Below are positions 36,176 through 46,687 of a stretch of DNA of 64,000 nucleotides, piece by piece. Below the pieces are notes generated by a model. That model searched no databases. It was not told the origin of the DNA and saw only the letters and a program-made list of their open reading frames with translations. The DNA is from Cystobasidium ongulense. Lineage: Eukaryota > Basidiomycota > Cystobasidiomycetes > Cystobasidiales > Cystobasidiaceae. The position numbers were made by a program, and so were the translations under genes. The first letter of the stretch is position 1; each line of letters opens with the position of its first letter. Where the stretch lies: assembly GCA_022835595.1 (NCBI GenBank), contig BQUP01000005.1, positions 1,979,501-2,043,500 on the forward strand, given 5' to 3'.

Positions 36176-38868
36176 ATGCTTTTCGGTAAAGATCGAGGGG
36201 AGAAGACCGTGGAGGAGCCAGTAGTAGTCAAAGATCAACTGGCTGGAAAAGACTATGAGAGTAGTCCCATCAATTGGACCGAAGATGAGCGCCAAAAACT
36301 GGAGAAAAAGTTCCTCCGCAAGCTTGATTTGCGCATGTCCATACTCGTGGTGGTAAGGAGCCTTAAGCTTCTTTGAGTTGATGTGCGCAGAGCTCACTTG
36401 CTAACGAACTGCTATCTCGACATAGATTTACATTCTTAATTACATAGACAGGTAATTTAGCGTCTGCAAGCCGTTCAAGTCTATTTCTTTGCCTCTGATC
36501 CAATCTTCTCACAGAAATAATGTTCCTGCAGCCAGAGAAAATGGTTTGGTTCGGGACCTCAAGCTCACGGGTAGTCAATACCCAAGTTTGCTCTCTTTGT
36601 TATATGTTGGGTATATCCTCTTCCAAGTAAGCACGATTGTTAGTCCACATGCCCGTACAGTGGCAAAACTTAAAGTCTTCACTGCATTCGACAGGTTCCG
36701 TCCAACATGATTGTAAGAAAGACATTCTATTGATGCAGAACTTTCCTGAATGATGGTCAACTTTCTCTCTCTAGGTCGAAAAAACTGGCCGTCCAAGCAT
36801 CTATCTACCTGTATGCATCATCATCTGGGGCCTAATTTCGACACTCTTTTACCTAGTTCAAGACTTCGGAGGCGCTGTTGCCGCTAGATTCTTTCTGGGT
36901 ACTATGTACGTCAATTTGTGAACGTTTCAGAAACGCGCTGATTGTCGTCTTTTTGGCCATACAGAGAAGCTGCCTTCTTCCCAGGAGTACGTATTCCTTA
37001 GTTCGAGTTGAGGTTATTCAGCTAACATAGGTTTAACAGGCCGTCTACTTGATCAGTAAATGGTATACAAAGGTCAGCTTTTACTAAACAGGCCGGGATT
37101 AGAGCGTACAGCTAATCGATGTCTACAGAGAGAACTCGCTATGAGGACCGCAATTTTGTACTGTGGTTCTCTCATCTCCAACGCATTTGGTCCTCTTATA
37201 GCAGGTGAGTGCAGCGTACGGCTTTCTGGTTGCTAGTGTTTTAGCCTTATCGAAACTTACACATTCTCCTTTTTTTCTGGAACGTGACGGTGGCATTCTT
37301 GATGCTTCTAGCGGGCGTTATCGGTGGTATGAACAATAGCAAGTTTCTTTCAGGCTTGCATTCATTGTACGACGAAGGAGGCTGACTTAACGATTTCGCA
37401 GATCTCGGAATACCGAATTGGAGGTAAGATATGGATAAGACCTATCGCTATCTCATCGACATGTTCTGACCCAATATCTCCCCAAACCTAGATGGTTGTT
37501 CATTATTGAAGGTACCATTACAATGTTTATCGGCATCATCACGATTTTCATCCTTCCAGACTTCCCGCATAACTCGCGTGGTTTCTCTGCTGAAGAGCGC
37601 AAGCTGGCCGTACTGCGTATGACCGAAGATGCCGGAGAGTCAGATTCTGTTGAGACGTCTTCCTTGAAAGCTCTGGCTGGCGCTTTCACAGATTATCGAC
37701 TCTATGTTATGGCCTTGACTTTGGTATGTTTTCCGACCATGGTGGCAAATGCCTTGACTCACGTGTTCTATCAGACTTCTATGGTCATCGGACTAGCTTT
37801 CAATGCCTTTTTCCCAACACTTACGGGAACATTAGGCTACGGAAAGATCGAGACACTCTTGCTTGCTGCGCCCCCATTCGTTTTTGCAACAGTAAGTTTG
37901 GCAAAGCTACATAATTCTATCGAGAACATCAGTGCATTGATTCTACTGACTCGGCACGTGAAAGAACCATTTGTGCGGGATGCGAAGACACAAATGGGGC
38001 TTTTAAGTGCCCACTCAGTCGAATCAATGCATCGGTGTTTGCGTTGGAACACGACCCACCAGGCCTATAATTGATCTTCTTGTGTTTGGTCAGATTGTCG
38101 CATTCCTAAATGCCAGACACTCAGACAAAACTGGCGAACGCTACTGGCATTGCGTTTGGCCATTGATCATGGGAATAATTGGTTTCATTATTGCTATCAG
38201 TACGCAAGTATTGGCAGCAAGATATGTCAGTCTATTCTTGATGGCAGGATCCTACGCTTCGTTTGTCGTCTGTACGTTATCGTTGACACTTAAGTAAGTA
38301 TGATTAAGGCTGAAAGACGTTCCTTTATTTTTACAAAGTTTACGCCTGGATCAGCGGAACCTTCCCAAGGCCGCCAATGAGGCGATCCATCTGCATTGCG
38401 TTCATCAACGCATTCTCGTAGGTGCTTTGAGGCTTGTCCATCTAATGAACCAAGTATTGACAAAGTGTCTCTTCCTTTAGGCAACTCGGTAACGTTTCGG
38501 GATCTTACATTTATCCATCCAAGTGGGGTCCTAGCGTGAGCGATGCTACTTGTATTATCGCGCGTAGCATAGCTAACGTTGGATGTTCAGTATCACAATT
38601 CGTTCGGAATTTCCATCGCCATGTTTGGATTCTGCCTAATGGGCCTGACCTTGTAAGTGCTTGGACATGCACACCTCGGAAAAAGTCCTGACTTAAAATG
38701 CTCCTCGACAGCCACCGATGGGATCTTGCCCGTCTCAATCGCAAAATCGAAGCTCTTGAAAAGGAGCACGCCGTTAACGGAAGCGGTGCAGCGACTCTCG
38801 GTGGAACGCGACCCGGAAAGATACCAACAGCCATTGATGTCCGACCAGGATTCAGATACATGCTTTAG
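36176..38868 (+). CDS. Major facilitator transporter, Dal5/allantoate-permease type
   Basis: Seventeen exons: 36176-36352, 36426-36451, 36515-36626, 36695-36712, 36775-36905, 36965-36986, 37040-37072, 37129-37204, 37312-37338, 37402-37423, 37492-37723, 37775-37891, 38094-38271, 38339-38417, 38481-38535, 38591-38652 and 38712-38868; 507 residues. It follows the anion:cation symporter family: LRKLDLRMSILVVIYILNYI, DRNNVPAARENGL, VGYILFQVPSNMIVEK, GAVAARFFLGTIEAAFFPGA, SKWYTKRELAMRTAI, NWRWLFIIEGT, FFPTLTGTLGY, and near the end GFRYML. About 12 membrane helices are expected. The family imports allantoate, ureidosuccinate, vitamins or other organic anions; the cargo is unknown. Intron 37339-37401 starts with GC. 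Intron 37724-37774 is 51 bases and stop-free. Six exons are shorter than 35 bases. Confidence 0.92.
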
Positions 38869-39243
38869 AAGTATGCTCAGTTCGACAAAGCCATAGTGGC
38901 AAGCTTCTGTCCAAGTTAAAGAATACATCGTAATACTGTTTGCGCCTTGTCTTTGGTGAATTCGAATTGAAAAGTCATGTCCCGTCTGGAGGCAACCTGC
39001 ATGATCGCTTATTGCCACTTCTTTCCTTTGCTTCAACAAACCGCATAACCGGTCTACCGATGACAGAGATTGCAGGATTGCAGGAGTAGCTTACTATATC
39101 AATAGTGTATCGAGATAGCTCCAAGCCCGGAGCCACACCTGCAAGGCAGTCCGTGGTAGCGGTCTCAGGCGCATGCAGGGCACAATAGCGAGGAACAGCT
39201 CGTTCGGAAGGCATATCAAGAACAGCAGAGACAACGATTCGTG
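38869..39243. other. Spacer upstream of CDH1
   Basis: 375 bases with the transporter 3' UTR and the CDH1 promoter. Nothing else is seen. Confidence 0.5.
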
Positions 39244-41221
39244 ATGAGTAATGACCTAGGCAAGAGACCGCGCAGCAGTACCTCTTCCTCGTCCATCTCC
39301 CGTCTCGCAGACGTGGTGCAGGAATACAGCGCTTCGAATGGCATTGCAGCCTCCTTGACCTCGCCGCGAAAGGGCAAGGAGCGCATGGTATACGGCGACA
39401 GGTTAGTACGGCTATTATATAGAGTGAAACATATACTCACGCTTGCATACTTCATAGATTCATTCCGAACCGGGGGGCAGTCGACCTTACTACCACCTTC
39501 AACTTGCTTGCGGAAGGTGGCGCAAAGACACCAGCTTCGCCCGCCAGTCCTGGATCTGCAAAGCGCAAGATTCACCGTGGGCCTGAATGTGATGCTCAAA
39601 AGGGTAAGCCAAGTTCGTATGCGGTGCTCAGAGGAGATGTGACTTGACTTAGCTTCGCCACTCGCAATCACTGTCTGCACACAGAGGAAGCCAACAAGAC
39701 CTTTAATGCCTTACTGAAGAGCGAGCTATTTGGGAGCACAAGCTACAATAGCGCGTCAAACTCGCTAGACAACACATATTTAGGGCCTTCGCCATCGTCA
39801 TCCCGATATGCAGCTGGCAATCCACCTGTCTCATCAGCGGCAGCGATACCGACCACACCTACAAGGACGAAGAATCTCTTTACCTACCACAGCCCATCTG
39901 GACAGAATGGATCAGGTTCCGGCTCACGTAACGCAAGTGGAATCGGCCTAGACTCGCCAGCACACGAGAAATACTCTGCCAGTCCAGTCCGTTATGAAAG
40001 CCAACGGATGCTTCTATCACCCAGAAAGACGCCACGAGCGCTCAGCAAGGTTCCCTTCAAGGTCTTAGATGCCCCGGAACTAGCAGTGAGTAAATTTATA
40101 TTGAAGAAGGTAGTCGAGGTACATTCTGATTCATTCTGCCCTTCTGTTCTTCTCGAACAGGACGACTTCTACCTGAATCTGGTCGACTGGTCATCAACAA
40201 ACACGCTAGCCGTTGGCTTAGCTTCCTGTGTCTACCTTTGGTCAGCTCAGACGAGTAGTGTAGTCAAGCTATGTGATTTGGCCGATATCGGAGACTCAGT
40301 AACCAGTCTAGGCTGGATACAAAGAGTAAGTCTGACTTTCTAGAGAGCGTCAAACTGGTCAGCTAATTATCGCGTTATTGATGTAGGGAAACAAAATCGC
40401 AGTCGGTACGAACAACGGAATGGTCCGGATTTACGATGCAGAAACACAAGTCTTTGACCGCCAGATGTCTGGTCACACTGCACGCGTGGGGACGTTAGCC
40501 TGGAATGACTACGTCTTGAGCACGGGCTCTCGCGATCGTTCGATACTTCATCGCGATGTACGAGAAGCCGCGCATTCTTTTAGGCGCCTCACAGGGCATC
40601 GACAGGAAGTGTGCGGTATCAAGTGGAGTCCGAATGGAACGCAAATGGCAAGCGGTGGTAACGACAACAAGCTATTGGTATGGGATGGAACACAGAACAA
40701 GACGTTATATCGGTTTGGAGAGCATGTCGCTGCTGTCAAAGCTATTACTTGGAACACTCACCAGCATGGGATCCTCGCAAGCGGAGGCGGTACAGCTGAC
40801 AAGAAGATCAGATTCTGGAACACGTTGACCGGTAGCCTCCTGACAGAAGTTGATACCGGGTCGCAGGTCTGCAATCTCATGTGGTCGAAGAAGTGAGCTC
40901 CCTTCAATCGTTTTCTATCGGAGTCGACGCTAATTGTGGTGCATCACCAGCTCCAACGAACTGGTTTCTACGCATGGATTCTCGAGTGCCAGTAATGTTC
41001 AAAATCAGGTTATCGTTTGGAAATACCCTTCAATGCAACAGGTGGCCACTCTGACAGGGCATACCCTGCGTGTGCTGTATTTGGCAATGTCGCCTGATGG
41101 ACAAACTATCGTCACCGGCGCAGGAGACGAGACTTTACGGTTCTGGAATGCTTTCGCAAAGAGCAGGTTGGATAAGAAGGGAGAGACAGGATCCTTGAAT
41201 CCCTTCAACAAGATTAGATGA
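39244..41221 (+). CDS. CDH1: Cdh1/Fizzy-related activator of the anaphase-promoting complex
   Basis: Six exons: 39244-39401, 39458-39603, 39685-40085, 40161-40325, 40387-40892 and 40951-41221; 548 residues. The C-box DRFIPNR (about residues 52-58) and the C-terminal Ile-Arg tail (FNKIR) bind the APC/C. From about residue 220, seven WD40 blades recognise D-box and KEN substrates: PFKVLDAPELADDFYLNLVD, NTLAVGLASCVYLWSA, HRQEVCGIKWSPNGTQMASG, KKIRFWNT, QVIVWKYPSMQQVATLTGHT and DGQTIVTGAGDETLRFWNAF. The N-terminal third is rich in SP/TP sites, the usual place for Cdk phosphorylation that keeps Cdh1 off the APC/C. The stretch RFIPNR and the long N-terminus favour Cdh1 over Cdc20. The annotated start is the ATG after a GTG. 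Confidence 0.95.
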
Positions 41222-41443
41222 AAAAGGGTTTTGTGAATGGTCTGTTCAGTGTCATTGTAGCCGCTTTTACCTAAAACGCCCTTTTCGCATGCGTCGTTGA
41301 CGTCGTTGTTGTTACGAAATGTTCTGCAATTGTATCAACATGACCGCATCGTCAAAAGCTAGGAGTCCTGCTTGCATGTCTTGTTCACCTTGACATGTCC
41401 ACTTCAACGTGCCTCAGCCCTCTCCCGCACCACGTCAGTGAGT

Positions 41444-42955
41444 ATGGCGGATCTAGCTGGGATGCAGCAGAGCATACAGCGAGAGTTCAAGAAGACAACC
41501 CGCACGAAACCGCTGTTCCTCGAGACGCGAGGCTCTGTCTGGTCGTCGACAAAGCTGCCGATTGCTTTCTTCGCGCTTTATGCTCTCGTTATATATGCAT
41601 TAAACAATGCAGGCCTTGGTGAGCAAGAGGCGATAGAAGCGTCAATTGGCTTGAAACTGACCATCTACACGTAGCACCCAACTTCGGCAGAGGAGCTTCC
41701 AGCTTGAGTGCCGTGCTCAGCATGACGGTCGGCCTTATGCTTTCTTATCGTTCTTCGAGCAGCTCTGTAAGTACCACGTCACAACAGGCAAATTGTATGG
41801 ACTATGGAAAACGCTCACACAAGAGGTACATTAGGAACGGTGGCATAATGGAAGACAAATCTTTGCAAGTCTCACCAGTAGTGTTCGAACACTCACGACT
41901 TTGCTGTACCTCACCCTACCACCTCCACCTGGAACTGCACCTACTGTCAGCGCAAAACATCAAGCTACGGTAGATGAGATACTGAATCTCGTTGTTGCTT
42001 ACTGCTACGCGTTCAAGTCAGTCCAGCTCTTGTCGTGCTGTGTCGATGCCTGCAGTGCTGTCAGACTGACGTCACGTGCTCAAACAGAAATCATCTTCGC
42101 GACCGCGATCCTCTGAAGGATGCAGCTTTCTGCGAGCTACTGCCTCAGAAATTGCTAGAGAGCTTCGCATCTACCCCTGCTAGTAGTCGCTCCTCTGAAA
42201 GCGCACGAGACAATGGAGACGAACGCTTTGAGAAAGTTCTCAACGACAATCAACCTACCAATGCTCCGCGAAAGGTGCAAGCTACGAAACTCGGTGGCCC
42301 CAAGAATATGCCTCTGTTTATTCTTCGACAAATACAATCCCTCTTGAACGCCTTCCATGCCACAGCTGCGCCGACAGCGGGTTCGCCTGTGGGAGAAACA
42401 CCCATGCTGGACGCGCCAACCTGGGGCAATTGCATCGCCATTTGCAAGGAGCTCACCGATCAATTGAGCCAAGCTGAAAGAATAAGAGACACACCTATCC
42501 CGATGGCTTTGGGCATCCATGTTTCCGTAAGCCTGAGCCCGTTTCTATCCCGCTTTTGCACACCAACTGACTAATGGTTTCGCAACACACAGCAAATGCT
42601 TGTGCTTTACTGCCTCAGTATACCACCACAGATGGTAGACGTGCTGGGTATATGGGTAGTGCCTGTATCGGCAATTGTGTAAGTTAAGCCGGTTGCATGA
42701 TGATAAAGCTCGAGAGCTTACTTGGATCTTCGAGCCAGGGCGTGGACTTTCTGGGGTGTCGACTCGGCTGCAGCCCAGCTGTCCGATCCATTTGGCACCG
42801 ATGCAAACGATCTGCCTACCGACAGATTTGTCCGAAGTATTCACGACGAGTTCCTTGAACTTGTTGGTACAGGCACTGTCTCGGGCAGCAATGCCAATGA
42901 CACCTTCCTCAGCTTGCCAAGCAGCGTGGGAAGTAAAGAAATCAAAGGAGAGTAG
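41444..42955 (+). CDS. Bestrophin-family (UPF0187) membrane channel-like protein
   Basis: Six exons: 41444-41618, 41675-41766, 41835-42016, 42088-42526, 42593-42678 and 42739-42955; 396 residues. Recognised from FLETRGSVWSSTKLPIAFFA, LSAVLSMTVGLMLSYRSSSS followed by ERWHNGRQIFASLTSSVRTL, EILNLVVAYCYAFKNHLRDR, the helix PVSAIVAWTFWGVDSAAAQL and the end motif DPFGTDANDLPTDRF, which in bestrophins forms the acidic Ca-clasp region. Family members form pentameric anion or other ion channels; the fungal proteins are little studied. Intron 2 ends at CATTAG (41834), chosen because only this acceptor gives the ERWHNGRQ block. The product is of normal length and complete. Confidence 0.9.
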
Positions 42956-43290
42956 GTCGATATGGGTGCCGGCAGTGATGTTCTAGAGACGATCGTTAAT
43001 GTAGTGTAGTATTTCCTTGATTAGTTCACGTGCGCAACGACTCTGTATGCATTTACGAGTATCCTAGACATTGGATCACAGTCTCTGCGTCGCAGACTCA
43101 CGTACATACTGGTATAGAGATGAAGTGTGCTCAGTGCCTACATGTTTGACAGCAGAGACAACGCATTATATTTCTTCTCTGCATAGGTACATTCGATTGC
43201 ACTGGTATTGACCTGTCGCGCGCTTGCTCCGCACTTCTTGCAACAACCCATACAAAGCGGCAGACTTCACGCTCGTTTGCACGTCTCGCC
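42956..43290. other. Spacer upstream of the TBC gene
   Basis: 335 bases with nothing beyond the expected 3' UTR and promoter. Confidence 0.5.
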
Positions 43291-45350
43291 ATGGATGGGA
43301 GCTACATAACTATCGCCAACGTCGGTGATCTTCTGCCGAGCGATGACTGGAAGCGTGTGCGAAATGGGGCGGACTCGTCGACGACAGCTTCGAAGCGGTC
43401 TTCTTCCCGAGGGCGGACGGGGGCAGTAGGCTCGCCAGTGTCTGGAGTCAAGTCTATCTCCAGCTCTGGCTTCGTCTCATCCTCAAGACCTGCAAGTCGA
43501 GCTAGCAGCAGGCGGAGCTCCATTGAGCATCTTTTGCACGACGACACACCTCAACGTCAAGCTATCCGCGAAGCTGTGATTAAACGAGATGCCGACGAGC
43601 TCCGCAGACTTTCTACCAAGGGCTTCATTCATCACGCAATGCGAAGACTGGTGTGGTATGCTTTCCTGTTCTTCTGCTGCTATTCTTTCAGCTCATCTGA
43701 CACATTATACTCCGATCACCCACTTTGTGGTCCACTGCCTCTTGTATGACGGCGTGTCTAGGCCTCTACTACTCAACGCTACATCACCTATCATTCCCAC
43801 AATCAAGGAAGAAGATGTTATGAAGAAGCGGAGGAAACTTGAAAAAGCGTCAGAATCAGTTTCCCCAGTTGAAGAAAAGGAAGATGTGGAAAGCGACAGT
43901 CCGGAAAACCATCGTGACGAATATCAAGTTGAGTTGGATGTCAATAGATCTTTTGTGCATCTTCCTATCGGTGAGCTTCTGCTGTAGCAGTCGACTGCAG
44001 TCGATTCTTGTAGAAAATCGCTTATACATTATTGCAGATGATCAAAGAGACCAACTAAGAAAGCAGTTGAGCAATCTTATAATCACGACTTTACGGAAAT
44101 ACCCAGCCTTGAATTACTTTCAGGTAATACACTTTTTCATCACAGATCTGACAATACGCTAATATTTGTCGGCGCTAGGGCTACCATGATATTATTTCAA
44201 TCATTCTGCTGGTGTCTGAAGATGACATGGACTTGGCATATCGAATGACTTTCAAGCTTTCCCTTTTCCATATTCGAGATAGTATGATGACCGGTCTTGA
44301 TCCTGCTATTGGCTATCTGAGGCTTCTCAAACGAATATTAGCCAAAGCAGACCCTACCCTGGCAGCTGCTGTTGAACAGTAAGTCACTAAGGATGAAGTT
44401 CCGTGAGGCACTTTGCTGACGAGCTACTCTACAGAGCATCCTCTTTACCATACTTCTCCCTCTCTTGGGTTCTCACACTCATGGCGCACGATCTTACATC
44501 GGTCGATCTCATATCTCGAATCTTCGACTTCTTGCTAGCCCACAATCCTGCAATGGTATCATATCTCAGCGCAGCTATAGTAATGGCGAAAAAGGACGAA
44601 TTAGATCAGTTAGATCCAGATGTAGCGAATGACCCGGCTACTTTACATACTGTTTTAGGCAAACTTCCGCCTCTCACAGTTGACCCACCCTCGTCAAGTT
44701 TTCAGTCGCCAAGTCGCTCGGTTCCCTCGTCTCCCAGGCAAAGCTTTAGCTCTACTTTAGTAGCCTTGCTGGATGGCAGTCATCTCCCGCCGAGTCATAG
44801 CATGACGAGCTTGTCGAGTCTGGGAGACCCAGATGTAAATGCCCCTGCTTATAGAAACTCGTTACCAACTGGAAATGGAAGAAGTCGCCATGCCAAGAAG
44901 CCTTTGTCGATAGAGACCTTATTTCAGACGGCCAGCGACTTATATGCGAAGTATCCACTGGATCATCCTGGAATCGATGCAAACACTATTTTCGGTCCGA
45001 AAAGCGCCGTCTACACGTGGGACAAGCACGATCTTTCGGAACGAGAGGCGGAACAGATTGTGTTGGAAGGAACAGATGTCATCATCGTTGAGCCTCTTGA
45101 CATTGACAAAGACGACATGGATCGCTTCCCGATTGGTGACAAGCTCACGCGGCGGCAAAGACATCTCCAGATCCGTAACATAATTCACAAAGTCTTCGTC
45201 GTACATCGGCGTACAACAGTATTCACCTTTATCGGTATCGCTGGAGCACTGCTGGCGCTGTATGCAGGGAAAAACCCATATCTACGACTAGGCAGCAAGA
45301 GTTGGCTACGTAACAATTGGCTAGTCCAATGGTGTTTTGGAAAGTTATGA
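43291..45350 (+). CDS. Tail-anchored TBC-domain Rab GTPase activator (TBC1D20/Gyp8 type)
   Basis: Five exons: 43291-43655, 43762-43970, 44038-44123, 44179-44378 and 44435-45350; 591 residues. After a Ser-rich leader the TBC domain spans about residues 110-340: LSTKGFIHHAMRRLVWPLLL (motif A arginine region), DDQRDQLRKQLSNLIITTLR, YPALNYFQGYHDIISIILLV (the YFQGYHD glutamine finger), LDPAIGYLRLLKRILAKADP, PYFSLSWVLTLMAHDL and RIFDFLLAHNPAM. In this subfamily the usual IxxDxxR motif is divergent. A single membrane helix close to the end (TVFTFIGIAGALLALYAGKN) fits tail anchoring in the ER, as in TBC1D20, a Rab1 GAP acting on ER-to-Golgi traffic. The exon 1-2 junction lies in the Trp codon of LVWPLLL. 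Confidence 0.92.
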
Positions 45351-45636
45351 CTAGGGTTGCTTCTCCAGTGCAAGGCTGAATACCGCGATTTGAGACTGAA
45401 GAACGCATTGAGTCGGAATAACATACTTGCATATAGAACCACGGAGAAGCACACGATACCACAACAACAACAGCAACCTGACTGCACTGCACTAAACACG
45501 CCTGGGGCGAACACGGAGATACATAAAGGACTCGGTAACAATGGTCATGGTACCTTGATTGTACCTACAATGCCAGAGATTGGAGAGGAGAAAGAAGCCG
45601 AAGAGGAGGCAGAAGCCGGAATAGAGATCAAGGGGG

Positions 45637-46521
45637 CTATTGAGCCCTCTCAGCAGCTTGCCGAGCCTTGATGTCACGATAACTGTAGTATAGGAAATGA
45701 TAATGATCAGTACCTGACTAGTATGTACGCATGTAGCCTATTTCGCGCGAAGGGAATCGTAATCTATGCAACTCACTGTTGAATTACCCGCTCTCTTTCT
45801 TCCTCGAGCTCTTGCTTCTGCTTCATCGACACGGGCAAGTCCCTCTTATCTTTCTTCGCAGCCGCCACTTTACTAGTTGCTCTTGCACCAAAAGTAAGTG
45901 AGGGTGGAGCCATTGCGACATCATTGAGCTTGACTTTTTCGCGTGAGGAGAAGTCAGATGCGCGCTCTTTCTCTTTGCCAGTGTCATCTCGACGCGGTGG
46001 TGGTTTGTGTAATGCAGCTTCGGCAGCTTCAGCGTCGGCTTTAGCTTGTGCTGATCTGGACAGCTTATTCTTCTTTCTTGCTGATTTCGCTTGATGTATT
46101 GCGGAACTGACTCCAGCTCGCATTGTCTCTTCGACACGACTGTAAGGAGACCATTACAATATTCCGTCAGTATAGGAACAAATCTCTGCAAGGCAAGCAA
46201 AACGCACGCATTGAAGTTCTTGAGCTTTTCGCCGGGCATAATCTTGAGATCCTTTACGGCTTTCCCTGATGCATCAACAGCGCCCTTGGATGGTTTACTA
46301 CTACCTTCATCCTCTCTTTTACGTTTGAGGGTGTCTCTTTCCTTCTTCTCTTTTCGGATCTGTTCTGCATTCAGGATTCTGTACATGTTCGCCGACAAGC
46401 CGCCAAACTTTGCATTCTGACCGGCCAGGATACCCTCGTTCTTGGATGTGGGAGCATTGTCGGTCCCTTGAAGCTGCCTGTCTGCGTCCCTTGCGCTTCT
46501 CTTCTGTCGCTTGTGAGGCAT
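45637..46521 (-). CDS. Basic, probably nucleolar protein (CCDC137-like)
   Basis: Three exons on the minus strand: 46208-46521, 45777-46139 and 45637-45682; 240 residues. The short last exon (46 bases) adds YRDIKARQAAERAQ, which fits better than the early stop obtained by reading through the preceding donor. The protein is very rich in Lys, Arg, Glu and Ala, begins MPHKRQKRSARDADRQLQGT, and has the central block LKIMPGEKLKNFNARVEETM followed by RAGVSSAIHQAKSARKKNK, seen in fungal relatives that resemble CCDC137 and ribosome-biogenesis proteins. A nucleolar or ribosome-assembly role is inference. It shares a 166-base divergent promoter with the DUF2461 gene. Confidence 0.82.
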
Positions 46522-46687
46522 TGCAGCTGTTCAAGGCATTCGATGGAGTTGTTGAAAGCAGCAAAAGATGTCGAGTGGCGACAAGAGCCCGATTGCCCAT
46601 CTGTATGCTGGCAGAGTGATCATACCTCGATACTCACTCTTGGATAGCTACCACGACCACACATCGTTGCTGGTCAGCCTCGTCACG
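46522..46687. promoter_or_regulatory. Short divergent promoter between CCDC137-like and DUF2461 genes
   Basis: The 166 bases between two opposite ATG codons must serve both genes, or the promoters overlap the neighbouring leaders. Confidence 0.55.

Noticed and set aside
41767-41834. Reading through bestrophin intron 2, or using the nearer CAACAG acceptor
   Set aside because: The nearer acceptor would leave a 21-base intron, and read-through loses the conserved ERWHNGRQ block.
45771-45780. Early stop after VIQQ in the CCDC137-like gene
   Set aside because: The stop lies in a GTGAGT donor; splicing to 45682 adds the YRDIKARQAAERA end expected for the family.
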